A stretch of DNA of 64,000 bases, taken from assembly GCF_900186465.1 (NCBI RefSeq), contig NZ_LT891959.1, forward strand, positions 518,921 to 582,920. Direction: 5' to 3'. How positions within the stretch are numbered: the first letter of the stretch is position 1; each line of letters opens with the position of its first letter. The notes below the pieces were generated by a model. It saw nothing but the letters and a program-made list of their open reading frames with translations, ran no database searches and was not told the DNA's origin. Shown here piece after piece: positions 10,001 to 18,070 of the stretch. This DNA is from Centipeda felix. GTDB taxonomy: Bacteria > Bacillota > Negativicutes > Selenomonadales > Selenomonadaceae. The position numbers were made by a program, and so were the translations under genes.

Positions 10001-10691
10001 GTCCGTCCCTGCAAAAGTATTTCTCGATCGCCGCCATCAGCGTCGGAGACTCCACGCGTGCGTCGCGATAGGCGTTTGAGAACACGGCGACCGCGTTCAT
10101 CCCCTCCGCCTCGATCGCACGGATAAGCGCCGTATGATAAGTAAAGTCCCCCGTAATCCACTCCGAGCGATAGAAGAGCACACCGACCGTCGGTCGTCCC
10201 TCCACGTAATACGCGCCAAGATAGCCCGCGATATCCTCAGGATCTCCCGCCCATGCCGGATGATAGACACCGTTCCATGCGAGCGGGGCGGGCTGCTCCG
10301 GCGTGCAGGGAATCCCCCCGAACGCTCCGCCGAGCCAGCGGAAGAGATTGCGCATATTCTCCTCGCCGTCATAGCGAAAATACGCCCACGTCCGCTGAAT
10401 CTGCTCCTCCGAGAAGCCATACGTCACCTTGTCATGCTCCGCATGATCCACGACAATCAGATGCAAAATCCGATGCTTCTGCAAATCGCGCGACGCCTGC
10501 TTCAGGAAATCATTGTCCAGCCCCGTACCCATCCAGAGAAAGAGATGGAGATCCGCCGCCGCACGCCTTTCCTCCCAGCGATCCATACCGTTGACAGCAC
10601 ACACGCGTACCTCTGGTGCTTCCAGATACGCAGCACAACGACGCGCGAGTACAGTAACGCGCAAGATATTGGTGTAAACTGCAATCTTCAT
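7008..10691 (-). CDS. cobN: CobN/BchH-like metal chelatase large subunit
   Basis: Large porphyrin/corrin-binding subunit of an ATP-dependent metal chelatase; 1227 residues from ATG 10691. That start has GGAG upstream, whereas the longer frame would begin with TTG. The diagnostic block lies near residues 520-570: HVGTHGSLEWLPGKS, then GDLPDIYPYWI and GIQAKRRGA. The BchI- and BchD-like motor genes lie immediately upstream, so all three chelatase parts are adjacent. CobN normally inserts cobalt into a corrin precursor and BchH inserts magnesium. A CobN-like protein of Bacteroides (HmuS) has been linked to anaerobic removal of iron from haem, so metal insertion or removal are both possible. The B12 riboswitch favours a cobalt or corrinoid role. 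Confidence 0.88.
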   Translation of the reverse strand: MKIAVYTNILRVTVLARRCAAYLEAPEVRVCAVNGMDRWEERRAAADLHLFLWMGTGLDNDFLKQASRDLQKHRILHLIVVDHAEHDKVTYGFSEEQIQRTWAYFRYDGEENMRNLFRWLGGAFGGIPCTPEQPAPLAWNGVYHPAWAGDPEDIAGYLGAYYVEGRPTVGVLFYRSEWITGDFTYHTALIRAIEAEGMNAVAVFSNAYRDARVESPTLMAAIEKYFCRDGQPLVDVIISTMKFSLKAGGTRPEALYALGVPILEAYTVLAPKEEWERSPAGLDPMEVSMSVAMPEFDGVIHAVPIAAKVRDESGEISYAALDERMERIARKARKWAALRHKPNAEKKVAIVFHNYPATNANIGSAAGLDSPESVLSLLRAMQAAGYVMDEIPESGKAFMNLLTDHATNDRRFMSAAQAASADGQLTAEQYGAFFTELPEQVRMQLIKDWGDAPGDVFNYDGTLLIPGTLNGNLFITVQPPRGFGEDPGKLLHSPDAAPTHHYIGYYHWLRDIWQADAVIHVGTHGSLEWLPGKSTALSNRCWPDVSLGDLPDIYPYWITIVGEGIQAKRRGAACLISHLSPPMELAGEFEEIEELEQALDEYVHFRAAQPDNIEAAQELVREKAAACHFEGEIDEGDSFDDYADALHNYVTDLKNMQIRTGLHILGRAPAGEALIDFLCALVRMEHGGEKSLVHLIAEQSGYDYEELLTHSERMTADGMTYGRKLDAVEAEMRALISFLAAHDYAPEAVARAMELPVIAGSSEEMYAAFAHALHEVVEDMVPRLRRTEGEITETLRALTGRYIEPSPAGAPTTNGVDVLPTGRNFYGLDPRCMPTPAAWEYGKQLGDALIEQYISDEGRYPEAVGIVFWAGSNMRSHGQCIAELFYLMGVRPVWRRPSQRVCGLEIIPLAELQRPRIDVTARISGLFRDAVPNAIRWVDQAVRMVRDLEESDAENYVRKHVLSDTAWLKEQGETQESAWERACVRIFGDPPGVYGAGVADLLESKAWETLDDLAAVYTRFSGTAYGGDGLARAYDPEVFQRRMAGLDVTVKNEDTRETHMFSSDDYNAYHGGMIATVRALTGKAPRSYTGDSSDRQRIVLRSVAEEAARLFRGEAMNPKFIEGMKQHGYKGASDLANYLAHSYQWDATSAVMKDWMYEGYARKYVLDAGMQEWMQEVNPWALHRMAETLLEAQQRGLWNASQETLDELRSLYLSIEGDLEERAEGSI

Positions 10692-10717
10692 CTTCTTCAC
10701 TGCTCCAGGATCTTCAT

Positions 10718-12598
10718 TCAACGGGATGCGCGGACAATCTCAAGCACACCCTCCGTCGAGAGCTGCTCCAAGGTGTAATATCGTGCGTCCATGCGGCGGG
10801 CGAGCTCCGGCGCAATACCGACGCGCGGGACGGCGCGCTCCGTATCAAGGACAAGACTGAGCGCCTGTGTCCCGGCAACCTCCTCCGCCGCCTGCAGGGC
10901 GCGCTGCACCCCCGCGTCCCCCTCTTTGGCGTTCGCCCGACCATCCGTGACCAGCACGAGAACATTTTTCCCGCCGCCCCTGCGCTCCAATTCATGCAGC
11001 ATCTGCAGGGCATGGGCAAGTCCCTCGGCAAGCGGGGTTCGTCCGCCCGTCGGCAGCTCACGCAGCTGCTTTTCCGCCAGTTCCACGCTGCGCGTCATCG
11101 GCAGGAGGGTCTCTGCACGGTCGCGCCGAAAGGCAATGAGCCCCACGCGATCCCGCTTTTGATACGCCTCCTGCAGGAGGGAAAGAATCGCGCCCTTCAC
11201 CATGCGCATACGCTCACGTGCGCCCATCGAGCCGCTGGCATCAACGAGGAAGAGAATGTTCGCTGCTGTGCGCTTTGCCCGTACCCAGACGCGCACATCC
11301 TCGGGGCGAATGACAACCGCCGGACGGCCATGGCGGTTATGCTGATGGGGCGCGGCTGCGCGCAGTGTCGCAGAGAGTGCGAGATCGGGACGGCGGCCGG
11401 CACGCGGCATCTCCGTTCGCAGCCCGCGCCCATCCGCTGTATGCGTTTGGAGGATGTCACGCTTGCCGCTCTTTCCGCCCTGTGCACGCATTGTCATGGA
11501 GAGAAGCGAGAGCCGCGCCATGACGCCTTCGAGCGGGGCAGAAATGCGATCCTCCTCATCAGCACGGGGAGAGTCCTCCGACGGTGATGCATCATCCATC
11601 TCATCCTGCGAGGCGTTCTGCTGTTCATCGCCCTGCATGGGCTCCTGCCGCTCATCCGCTGCGCCCTCATCCTGCGCGTCATCCGGTACATCGCTATTGC
11701 CCTGCTCCGGCACATTCGTGTTGTCAGGCGGTGGCTGCTGTTCCTCCGGCGGGCGGCTCATCCGATGCACGAGTACAAACTCCGCCGCCTCCTCCACATC
11801 CATGGGCATAACGAATGCCCTGCCCGCGAGTGCCGCAAGCGCACGCGCTGCCTCGATGAGATAGATCTCCGCATGGTTGCCGACACAGTGCGCACGCAGG
11901 ACGCAGGCGGCCGCAAAGTGCAGAATGGCAGACGGCACCGCCACGCGCGGCAGGAGCTCACGTGCACGGCAAATCGCGGCCGCGAATTCCTCCTCCTGTG
12001 CGGCATAGGACGCACGAAACGCCGCCGGGTCGCGCTCAAAGGCGAGTACCCGTGCGGCGATCTCCCTGCGCTGTGCAGGGTCAGTCACATCCTCCATCGA
12101 CACAAAAAGCCCGAAGGCATCCAGCAGCGTGGGGCGGAGTGTCCCCTCTGCGGGATCCATCGTGCCGACAGGGGTATAAGAAACTTCTTCGGTAAATGAA
12201 AGCCCGTCCCGCTCAAGGCGAAAGAATCGATCCTCCGCACATTTCAGAACCGTGGACAGAATGTCCTCGCGCAGGAGATTCACCTCGTCCATATAGAGGA
12301 AGGTATGGCGTGCACGATGAAGAAGCCCATGCCGCAGACGCCGTTCTCCCTGCTGCAGGGCAGCCTCCATGTCGATCGTGCCGAAGATCATATCCTCCGA
12401 CGCACCGAGCGGCAGTTCCGCCATGCGTCCCGTCACCGTAAAGGGTGCTGCCGCACGGACAAGGACGGATTTTGCCGTTCCGCTCGTACCGGAGATCAGA
12501 AGGGCGCCGGCACGCGGGTTCACCAATACAGCCGCAAGTGCGCGCGTCGCGTGCTCCTGCCCGACCACAGCAGTCAGTGGATAATGCGGGATATTCAA
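10718..12598 (-). CDS. BchD/ChlD-like chelatase subunit (AAA+ plus VWA)
   Basis: Scaffold/motor subunit of the chelatase; 626 residues. Residues 1-270 form an AAA+ domain with intact Walker A (GTSGTAKS) and Walker B-like FLYMDEVNLL. That is notable because the BchD ATPase is often degenerate. A Pro/Gln/Asp/Glu-rich linker at about 285-355 leads to a VWA domain near 440-620 with a metal-binding DASGS motif (FLVDASGSMG). The architecture is that of ChlD/BchD and of CobT-type partners. It lies between the BchI-like gene (22-base gap) and the CobN-like gene (26-base gap). Confidence 0.87.
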   Translation of the reverse strand: MNIPHYPLTAVVGQEHATRALAAVLVNPRAGALLISGTSGTAKSVLVRAAAPFTVTGRMAELPLGASEDMIFGTIDMEAALQQGERRLRHGLLHRARHTFLYMDEVNLLREDILSTVLKCAEDRFFRLERDGLSFTEEVSYTPVGTMDPAEGTLRPTLLDAFGLFVSMEDVTDPAQRREIAARVLAFERDPAAFRASYAAQEEEFAAAICRARELLPRVAVPSAILHFAAACVLRAHCVGNHAEIYLIEAARALAALAGRAFVMPMDVEEAAEFVLVHRMSRPPEEQQPPPDNTNVPEQGNSDVPDDAQDEGAADERQEPMQGDEQQNASQDEMDDASPSEDSPRADEEDRISAPLEGVMARLSLLSMTMRAQGGKSGKRDILQTHTADGRGLRTEMPRAGRRPDLALSATLRAAAPHQHNRHGRPAVVIRPEDVRVWVRAKRTAANILFLVDASGSMGARERMRMVKGAILSLLQEAYQKRDRVGLIAFRRDRAETLLPMTRSVELAEKQLRELPTGGRTPLAEGLAHALQMLHELERRGGGKNVLVLVTDGRANAKEGDAGVQRALQAAEEVAGTQALSLVLDTERAVPRVGIAPELARRMDARYYTLEQLSTEGVLEIVRASR

Positions 12599-12620
12599 GC
12601 TCTTGCCTCCGAAATGCGAT

Positions 12621-13649
12621 TTACACAGATTCTCCTAAGATCGCATCCACCGCGCTCCAGTCGACCGCCCCTTCCTCGAAGGGACGGCGGCGCATACGGT
12701 GTGCGAGGACAAGTCGGCTGACGCGCAGCAAGTCCTCTGCGTTGACAGCAGTTCGTCCTGCAAGTGCCGCGTGCGCAATCCCTGCCTTGATGAGGGTAAT
12801 ATCGGCACGATGCCCGTCAACGCCGAGCGTCAACGAGACCTGCGCCGCCAGCCCAAGGATGTCGTCGGGCACTGCCACATTGGCAACGCGCCGACGTGCC
12901 GCGACAATCTGCGTGCGCAGCTGCTCCTGCTCTGCCGCGTATGTCTCAGCAAAGGCATCTGCATCCCGCTCGTAGGCAATCCGACGACGGATCACCTCAA
13001 CGCGGCTTTCGGCATCCTGCTCCCCCACAACGGTCACGGAGAGTGCAAAACGGTCGAGAAGCTGCGGACGGATATCCCCCTCCTCCGGATTCATCGTACC
13101 GATGAGAACGAAGCGTGCCGGGTGCGCATAGGAAATCCCCTCGCGCTCCACGGTGTTGACGCCCATTGCAGCCGAGTCGAGTAGAATATCGACGATATGA
13201 TCCTCAAGCAGGTTGATCTCATCCACATAGAGGATATTGCGGTTCGCGGCCGCCAGAATACCGGGCTCGAACGCCTTGCGTCCATGCTGGATCGCCGCCT
13301 CCATGTCGAGTGTCCCGACCACACGGTCCTCTGTCGCACTGACGGGCAGCTCCACCACGCACATCGGAACTTCTTCCTGCAGCAGCTTTCCCTCTGCGCT
13401 TCTCTCTTGACAGGCATCACAGTAGAGCTCGGGGCGTGCGGGATCACAGTGACAGGCACAGCCGTGCACGGCGTGCAGATCCGGCAGGAGCGCAGCGGCA
13501 GCACGTACGGCAGTGGATTTTGCCGTTCCCTTCTCTCCCTTGATGAGCACACCGCCGAGAGACGGCATGACTATACTGAGGAGAAGAGCCGTCTTCATCT
13601 CTTCCTGCCCAACGATTGCAGTAAACGGGTAAACTGTTCTATGTTTCAT
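12621..13649 (-). CDS. BchI/ChlI-like chelatase AAA+ ATPase
   Basis: Motor ATPase of the chelatase; 342 residues, the usual BchI length. Walker A is GEKGTAKST near residue 38 and Walker [11 protein letters not shown] near 140, followed by [18 protein letters not shown] (sensor and arginine-finger region). A cysteine-rich insert, [18 protein letters not shown], follows Walker A; its CxC and CxxC spacing could hold a metal or sense redox, which is inference. The gene overlaps the radical SAM stop by 4 bases (ATGA), so it is coupled to it. Confidence 0.88.
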   Translation of the reverse strand: MKHRTVYPFTAIVGQEEMKTALLLSIVMPSLGGVLIKGEKGTAKSTAVRAAAALLPDLHAVHGCACHCDPARPELYCDACQERSAEGKLLQEEVPMCVVELPVSATEDRVVGTLDMEAAIQHGRKAFEPGILAAANRNILYVDEINLLEDHIVDILLDSAAMGVNTVEREGISYAHPARFVLIGTMNPEEGDIRPQLLDRFALSVTVVGEQDAESRVEVIRRRIAYERDADAFAETYAAEQEQLRTQIVAARRRVANVAVPDDILGLAAQVSLTLGVDGHRADITLIKAGIAHAALAGRTAVNAEDLLRVSRLVLAHRMRRRPFEEGAVDWSAVDAILGESV

Positions 13650-14704
13650 TGACCTGTCCTCTTATTGCATTGTACAGCTACGTTCAGCGACTCCTTCATC
13701 GCCGCACGCTTCAATGCACATTCGGCATCGGAGGCGGCGAGATGTCCCTGCCCAGCCCTGCGCGCATAGCACGCGCCGCCGCAGGCGGAAAAATCCACAC
13801 ACGTCCTGCAGAACGCCACAGCATTCTGCATCTCCTGCGCCACCTCTTTCTGGCGCTGCACATCAATGCCACGTTCCACATCGCCGAGCAGAAAGTGCGC
13901 ATCGCCGACAAAGGAGGAACAGGCGTAGATATTTCCAAGCGCGTCAACGTGTACCCCTGCCCCGTTCATCGCGTGGCAGTGGGAAAACCCGCCGCCTGTG
14001 CGCTGGGCAAGACACGCCGCCTGCTCCATCTGGGTGATCGCCATCGTGCGGCCGGTCATTCGCCCGAGTTTGCGGTTCAGTGCAAAAACCGCTTCCATCG
14101 CCTGCGCCATGTCCTCCGCCCGTGCGCTGCGGACAGCAGAGCCCCGCCCCTGCGGCCGCAGGAGATCAAAGCCCACACGGCGCACATTGCCGAGATAGTA
14201 TGCCATCTCGACAACACCGGAAAGCTCTGCAACATTGTCCGCCGTGACGACTGTGGTCAGGCCGATCTCCATGCCGCACTGCGCAAGCTGGCGAATCCCT
14301 GCGACAACATCCGCTGCCGTTCCTCTGCCGTCAGGATAACAGCGAAGCGCATCGTGCACAGCAGGTCTGCCGTCAAGGCTGACGCCGATCCCAATGCGCG
14401 CACGACGCAGAAAAGTCGCCGTCTCCTCGGTCAGCAATGTCCCGTTGGTCTGCAAATCCATGCGTGCCGGGATACGCTTACTGTGCACGTAGTCTGCCAT
14501 CTGACGCAGCAGCGGCAGTGCAAGGAGGGGTTCTCCCCCCGAGAACTGCAGGATAAAGGGCATTTTGCCCGTCGCCGCGAGGTCGATGGCACGCCGCGCC
14601 GTCTCCCACGTCATCGTGCGTCTGTCCTGCGCTGCGGCATAGCAGTAGCGACACGCAAGGTTACAACTTCCGGTAAGGCTCATGACGAGCATGCGCAGCG
14701 GCAT
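13646..14704 (-). CDS. Radical SAM enzyme with SPASM-like C-terminus
   Basis: Uses S-adenosylmethionine and a [4Fe-4S] cluster for radical chemistry. CNLACRYC (CxxxCxxC) lies near the N-terminus. The C-terminal third carries a cysteine cluster ([22 protein letters not shown]) typical of the SPASM domain, which binds auxiliary clusters. I set the start at ATG 14704 because GGTGAGGAG lies 9 bases ahead, giving 352 residues; longer in-frame starts lie inside the previous gene. Tetrapyrrole enzymes NirJ and AhbD belong to this superfamily, but so do peptide modifiers, so its substrate is open. It is the only radical enzyme in the cluster. Confidence 0.85.
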   Translation of the reverse strand: MPLRMLVMSLTGSCNLACRYCYAAAQDRRTMTWETARRAIDLAATGKMPFILQFSGGEPLLALPLLRQMADYVHSKRIPARMDLQTNGTLLTEETATFLRRARIGIGVSLDGRPAVHDALRCYPDGRGTAADVVAGIRQLAQCGMEIGLTTVVTADNVAELSGVVEMAYYLGNVRRVGFDLLRPQGRGSAVRSARAEDMAQAMEAVFALNRKLGRMTGRTMAITQMEQAACLAQRTGGGFSHCHAMNGAGVHVDALGNIYACSSFVGDAHFLLGDVERGIDVQRQKEVAQEMQNAVAFCRTCVDFSACGGACYARRAGQGHLAASDAECALKRAAMKESLNVAVQCNKRTGQ

Positions 14705-14717
14705 CGTCCCGATCTCC

Positions 14718-15710
14718 TCACCTTTCATCGGCAAAGCGCTCCGGATAGACCGCGCGCGCCAGTGCGTAGACAGCATCTGCCGCATTCTGTGAAGTATTGT
14801 AACGATACCGATCCGGAACCACATAGAGGTGATTTTCCTGCACGGCCTTCACATGGATAAACAATGGGTCTCTGCAGAGTTTTTCGCGAAATTCCTCCGT
14901 CGTTTTCCCCTCCGTACTCCACGTTGGCAGGAGAAATACATCGGGATTGAGTGCGACGACCTGCTCCATCGAGACCGCAGTCGTCGCCGTCAGCCCCGCC
15001 ATCGCCACACCATTGCGCAGGGAGGCACGGCGGCACATATCGTCAAAGAGCCCATCCTTGCGTCCAAACACACCGCTGAACGCAAATGCAACGACGATGG
15101 GGCGCTCCTCCTCCGGGATGTCTCCAACACGCCGCTCCACATCAGCAAGAAGAGTACGCTTTTCGGCAATGAGTGCGGCAGCATTTTCCTCCTGTCCAAT
15201 CAGGCGTCCAACCGTCTCAATGCGCGCAAAGATGTCCTCGAGGTTATTCGGCGTACGTGAGACAAAGACGGGAATCCCCAAATCGCGCAGGCTATCCACC
15301 AGCTCCTTCGGTATGCCGTCAATCGCAAGGACAAGGTCTGGATCCAGTGCCGCAACGCGCTCAGGGCTTCTGTCCTTGAGTTTGACGGATACGGCGCGAG
15401 CCTCTTCCGTCATGCAGGATATTCCCGGATCATCCACCGTGGAGGTGAGCCCCGCGATCTGCTCCGGCGGTGCGATCCCAAGGAGAATCTCATCCATCCC
15501 CCGTCCCAGCGACACGATCCGATGCGGCCTTTCCGCGACAACGATCTCCGCCCCGGTATCGTCCGGTCCGCGATAGAACACCTCTCCATCGCCCCCTGCC
15601 CGCGTCCCGTTCCCACAGCCTGCAAAGAGGAGAAGCCAGCCCGCGACAAAGAGTGCATAGAGCAGCCACTTAGAAGGCATGGGTATATGCGTATTGCAGT
15701 TTCTTTGCAT
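14718..15710 (-). CDS. Periplasmic substrate-binding lipoprotein, FecB/BtuF type (first of the cluster)
   Basis: First gene after the cobalamin riboswitch. The N-terminus has a basic start, a hydrophobic segment and a lipobox (LLLFAGC), so it is predicted to be a lipoprotein facing the periplasm. The binding fold begins RPHRIVSLGRGMDEILLG, which closely parallels the cluster's second binding protein. The start ATG 15710 has AAAGGTGA about 13 bases ahead; ATG 15680 is an alternative but has no good ribosome site. 330 residues. The B12 riboswitch makes corrinoid binding the first hypothesis; iron-chelate or haem binding are the alternatives. Confidence 0.88.
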   Translation of the reverse strand: MQRNCNTHIPMPSKWLLYALFVAGWLLLFAGCGNGTRAGGDGEVFYRGPDDTGAEIVVAERPHRIVSLGRGMDEILLGIAPPEQIAGLTSTVDDPGISCMTEEARAVSVKLKDRSPERVAALDPDLVLAIDGIPKELVDSLRDLGIPVFVSRTPNNLEDIFARIETVGRLIGQEENAAALIAEKRTLLADVERRVGDIPEEERPIVVAFAFSGVFGRKDGLFDDMCRRASLRNGVAMAGLTATTAVSMEQVVALNPDVFLLPTWSTEGKTTEEFREKLCRDPLFIHVKAVQENHLYVVPDRYRYNTSQNAADAVYALARAVYPERFADER

Positions 15711-15780
15711 GCTTCATTCTTCGTCACCTTTCTTCATCCTGCATCGATGAACCTGCACGCAAAACGAGAAGACGCACATC

Positions 15781-15810
15781 AAAAGACCCCTCCTGCATAC
15801 ACAGAAGGGG
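15781..15810 (-). terminator. Intrinsic terminator of the riboswitch leader
   Basis: A 9-bp stem (CCCCTTCTG with CAGGAGGGG, one wobble) and 6-base loop, followed on the minus strand by TCTTTT. It lies between the riboswitch and the first gene, as expected for a transcription-attenuation switch. A T run on the other side could also make it work on the plus strand. Confidence 0.75.
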
Positions 15811-15896
15811 TTTTTACACAACAAAGGATCACGCTGTATCCGCAGACACACTGGAATCCCCATCCCTATCACTCGCAGGTCAAACGGCGATTGTCA

Positions 15897-16087
15897 ATCA
15901 GGCAGTTCTCCTGGCTCCAGTTCCTCGCGCACCTGCGCCTTCCCGAGAGAAATCTCTCAGTGACGGAGACAATGGCTCCATGCAGGGTTGCTCACTGATA
16001 CAGTGGCGTGACCGCTCCGGCTTGATGGGAAAATACGTTTCCTTACCGGATTCTCTATTATATCTCTGCAAACTGTCAAACGACCTG
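15897..16087 (-). ncRNA. Cobalamin (B12) riboswitch
   Basis: On the minus strand I see the conserved parts in order: a GCCGGAGCGGTCACGCCACTG segment (near 16000-16022) matching the core around GCCACTG, a paired region, a GGGAAGGCGCAGG segment, and the B12 box AGCCAGGAGAACTGCC (15901-15916). It sits about 85 bases before an intrinsic terminator and 190 bases before a binding-protein gene. Binding of a cobalamin would be expected to switch the operon off. The 5' boundary is approximate. Confidence 0.88.
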
Positions 16088-16142
16088 GCAGTTCGCGCCG
16101 ATACCTGATCCACTTCATATAAAGTTTTCATAAAACGCATTT

Positions 16143-16171
16143 ATAGTAACATTGGAAGAATTGCTTGTCAA
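16143..16171 (-). promoter_or_regulatory. Sigma-A-type promoter of the B12-controlled cluster
   Basis: Minus-strand TTGACA (16166-16171), a 17-base spacer and TACTAT (16143-16148). Transcription would begin near 16135 and give a leader of about 425 bases containing the riboswitch and terminator. Confidence 0.7.
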
Positions 16172-16225
16172 TACGACAAAGGGATATTTTACAAATCATC
16201 TCAATACGCTGGGATTTTTCCGAGT

Positions 16226-17344
16226 CTATTTTTCCAGCAAATAGAGATAGTCCCCATAGCCCTCCTCCTCCATGTCCTCCTTCGGGATGAACCGCAGGGA
16301 CGCACTGTTGATGCAGTAGCGCAGCCCACCCGTTGCGGCGGGGCCATCGTCAAATACATGCCCGAGATGCGCGCCGCTGTTCGCCGCCGTAACCTCGGTA
16401 CGCACCATGCCGTGCGAGCGATCTTCCTGCTCTGCAATCAGCGCCGCATCGATCGGACGTGAGAACGCCGGCCAGCCGCAGCCCGAGTCATATTTATCCG
16501 TGGAGACAAAGAGCGGCTCGCCCGTCGTGATGTCACAGTAGATACCCGCACGGAACTCGTGATCGTATTCGTTGCGGAAGGGCGGCTCTGTCGCCTTCTC
16601 CTGGGTAACGGCGTACTGCAGATCCGTGAGACGTTCTCTGAGTTCAGCCTTTGTCGGCTTTTCATCATGGCGCACGTTTTTCTTCTCCCCCATCGGTTCG
16701 GCTTCCGCACGTTTCTCACGCATCGCAGCGATGAGCGCAGGGGAGATATGGCAGTAACCGTTGGGATGCTTCTCGAGATACTCCTGATGATCGTCTTCTG
16801 CACGATAAAAGTTCACGATCGGTCCCATCTCGACAGCCGTCTTCTGACCGAGACGATTCTGCAGTGCGTCCAACGACGCACGGATGATCGATGCATCCTT
16901 GCCGCCGTCTGCCTTCACATAGTAAATGCCCGAACGATACTGCCGCCCGACGTCGTTGCCCTGCCGATCGACTGCTGTCGGGTCGATGGAGTCGTAAAAT
17001 GCGGTAAGAAGCTGATCGAGCGAAATGATGTGCGGGTCATAGATAACGTGAACCGCCTCCGCATGCCCGCTGCCGCTGCATACCTCCGCATAGGAAGGAT
17101 GGGCACTCATGCCGTTTGCATAGCCGCATTCTGCAGAGACAACGCCCGGCACCAGACTGAGGTAGAGTTCCGTCCCCCAGAAGCAGCCGCCGGCGAGATA
17201 GATCTCCTTCTGTCCTGCGGCAGCTTTGTTCTCCTGCACGATCTCACGCGGCATCTCACTCGACGACGATGCGGATGCACCGCAGCCGCCGATGCAGCTG
17301 AGCAGGACAAAGGCACAGATACCGCGCAGCAGTAATGCATTCAT
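16226..17344 (-). CDS. msrAB: Bifunctional methionine sulfoxide reductase MsrA/MsrB lipoprotein
   Basis: Repairs oxidised methionine in exported proteins. A signal with lipobox-like LLSCIGGC leads to an MsrA domain (about 45-200) with the catalytic GCFWG motif, a linker, and an MsrB domain (about 225-365) with CGWPAF and catalytic [11 protein letters not shown]. MsrB zinc CxxC pairs are absent ([11 protein letters not shown] at that place), so this is a zinc-less type. 372 residues. The start is supported by AAAGGAG. It follows ung by 29 bases and is the last gene before the B12 riboswitch promoter. Confidence 0.95.
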   Translation of the reverse strand: MNALLLRGICAFVLLSCIGGCGASASSSSEMPREIVQENKAAAGQKEIYLAGGCFWGTELYLSLVPGVVSAECGYANGMSAHPSYAEVCSGSGHAEAVHVIYDPHIISLDQLLTAFYDSIDPTAVDRQGNDVGRQYRSGIYYVKADGGKDASIIRASLDALQNRLGQKTAVEMGPIVNFYRAEDDHQEYLEKHPNGYCHISPALIAAMREKRAEAEPMGEKKNVRHDEKPTKAELRERLTDLQYAVTQEKATEPPFRNEYDHEFRAGIYCDITTGEPLFVSTDKYDSGCGWPAFSRPIDAALIAEQEDRSHGMVRTEVTAANSGAHLGHVFDDGPAATGGLRYCINSASLRFIPKEDMEEEGYGDYLYLLEK

Positions 17345-17373
17345 GATAATCTCCTTTCAACAAGAATCAAAGA

Positions 17374-18069
17374 TTACGGCTTGATCTCACTTGCCGGAGG
17401 GAGCTGCCAGTCGATGGGCATCTCCCCCACACGCGTGAGGAAGTCGTTGACACGCGAGAATGGATGACTGCCGAAGAAGCCGCGGTGCGCCGAGAGCGGG
17501 CTCGGATGCGGCGACTCGACGATGAGATGGCGCGGATTCGTGATCAGGCTGCGTTTCTTCCGTGCAGGACTGCCCCAGAGGATGAAGGCGAGCGGTTTCT
17601 CACGTGCTCCGAGGAGGCGAATGATGGTATCAGTGAACCGTTCCCACCCGTGTCCCGCGTGCGATGCCGCCGCATGAGCGCGCACGGTAAGAACGGTGTT
17701 GAGGAGGAGCACGCCCTGCCGCGCCCACGGGATGAGACAGCCGTGATCGGGTGGGACGATCCCGATATCGTCCTGCATCTCCTTGTAGATATTCAGCAGC
17801 GACGGCGGTGGATCAACGCCGACCTGCACGGAAAATGACAGCCCATGCGCCTGCCCGTCTCCATGGTAGGGATCCTGACCAAGAATGACGACCTTCGTAT
17901 CGACAAAGCTTGTGTAGTGCAGTGCATTAAAGATCGAATACATATCGGGGTACACACGCCGTGTACGGTACTCCTCGATGAGGAATGCGCGCAGCTCACG
18001 ATAGTAGGGATGCGCCATCTCATCCGCAAGGAGTTCCTGCCAATCGTTTTGGAAAATTGCCTTTGCCAT
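17374..18069 (-). CDS. ung: Uracil-DNA glycosylase, family 1
   Basis: Removes uracil from DNA to begin base-excision repair. The catalytic water-activating motif GQDPYHG and the [10 protein letters not shown] loop are both present. About 231 residues from ATG 18069, directly after the folK-DHFR stop; an upstream in-frame TTG at 18093 lies inside that gene and is less likely. Full-length and typical. It probably shares the folate operon transcript. Confidence 0.95.
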   Translation of the reverse strand: MAKAIFQNDWQELLADEMAHPYYRELRAFLIEEYRTRRVYPDMYSIFNALHYTSFVDTKVVILGQDPYHGDGQAHGLSFSVQVGVDPPPSLLNIYKEMQDDIGIVPPDHGCLIPWARQGVLLLNTVLTVRAHAAASHAGHGWERFTDTIIRLLGAREKPLAFILWGSPARKKRSLITNPRHLIVESPHPSPLSAHRGFFGSHPFSRVNDFLTRVGEMPIDWQLPPASEIKP

Positions 18070-18070
18070 G

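Noticed and set aside
8562-10079. 505-codon plus-strand frame
   Set aside because: Antisense to the CobN-like gene, which has clear family motifs.
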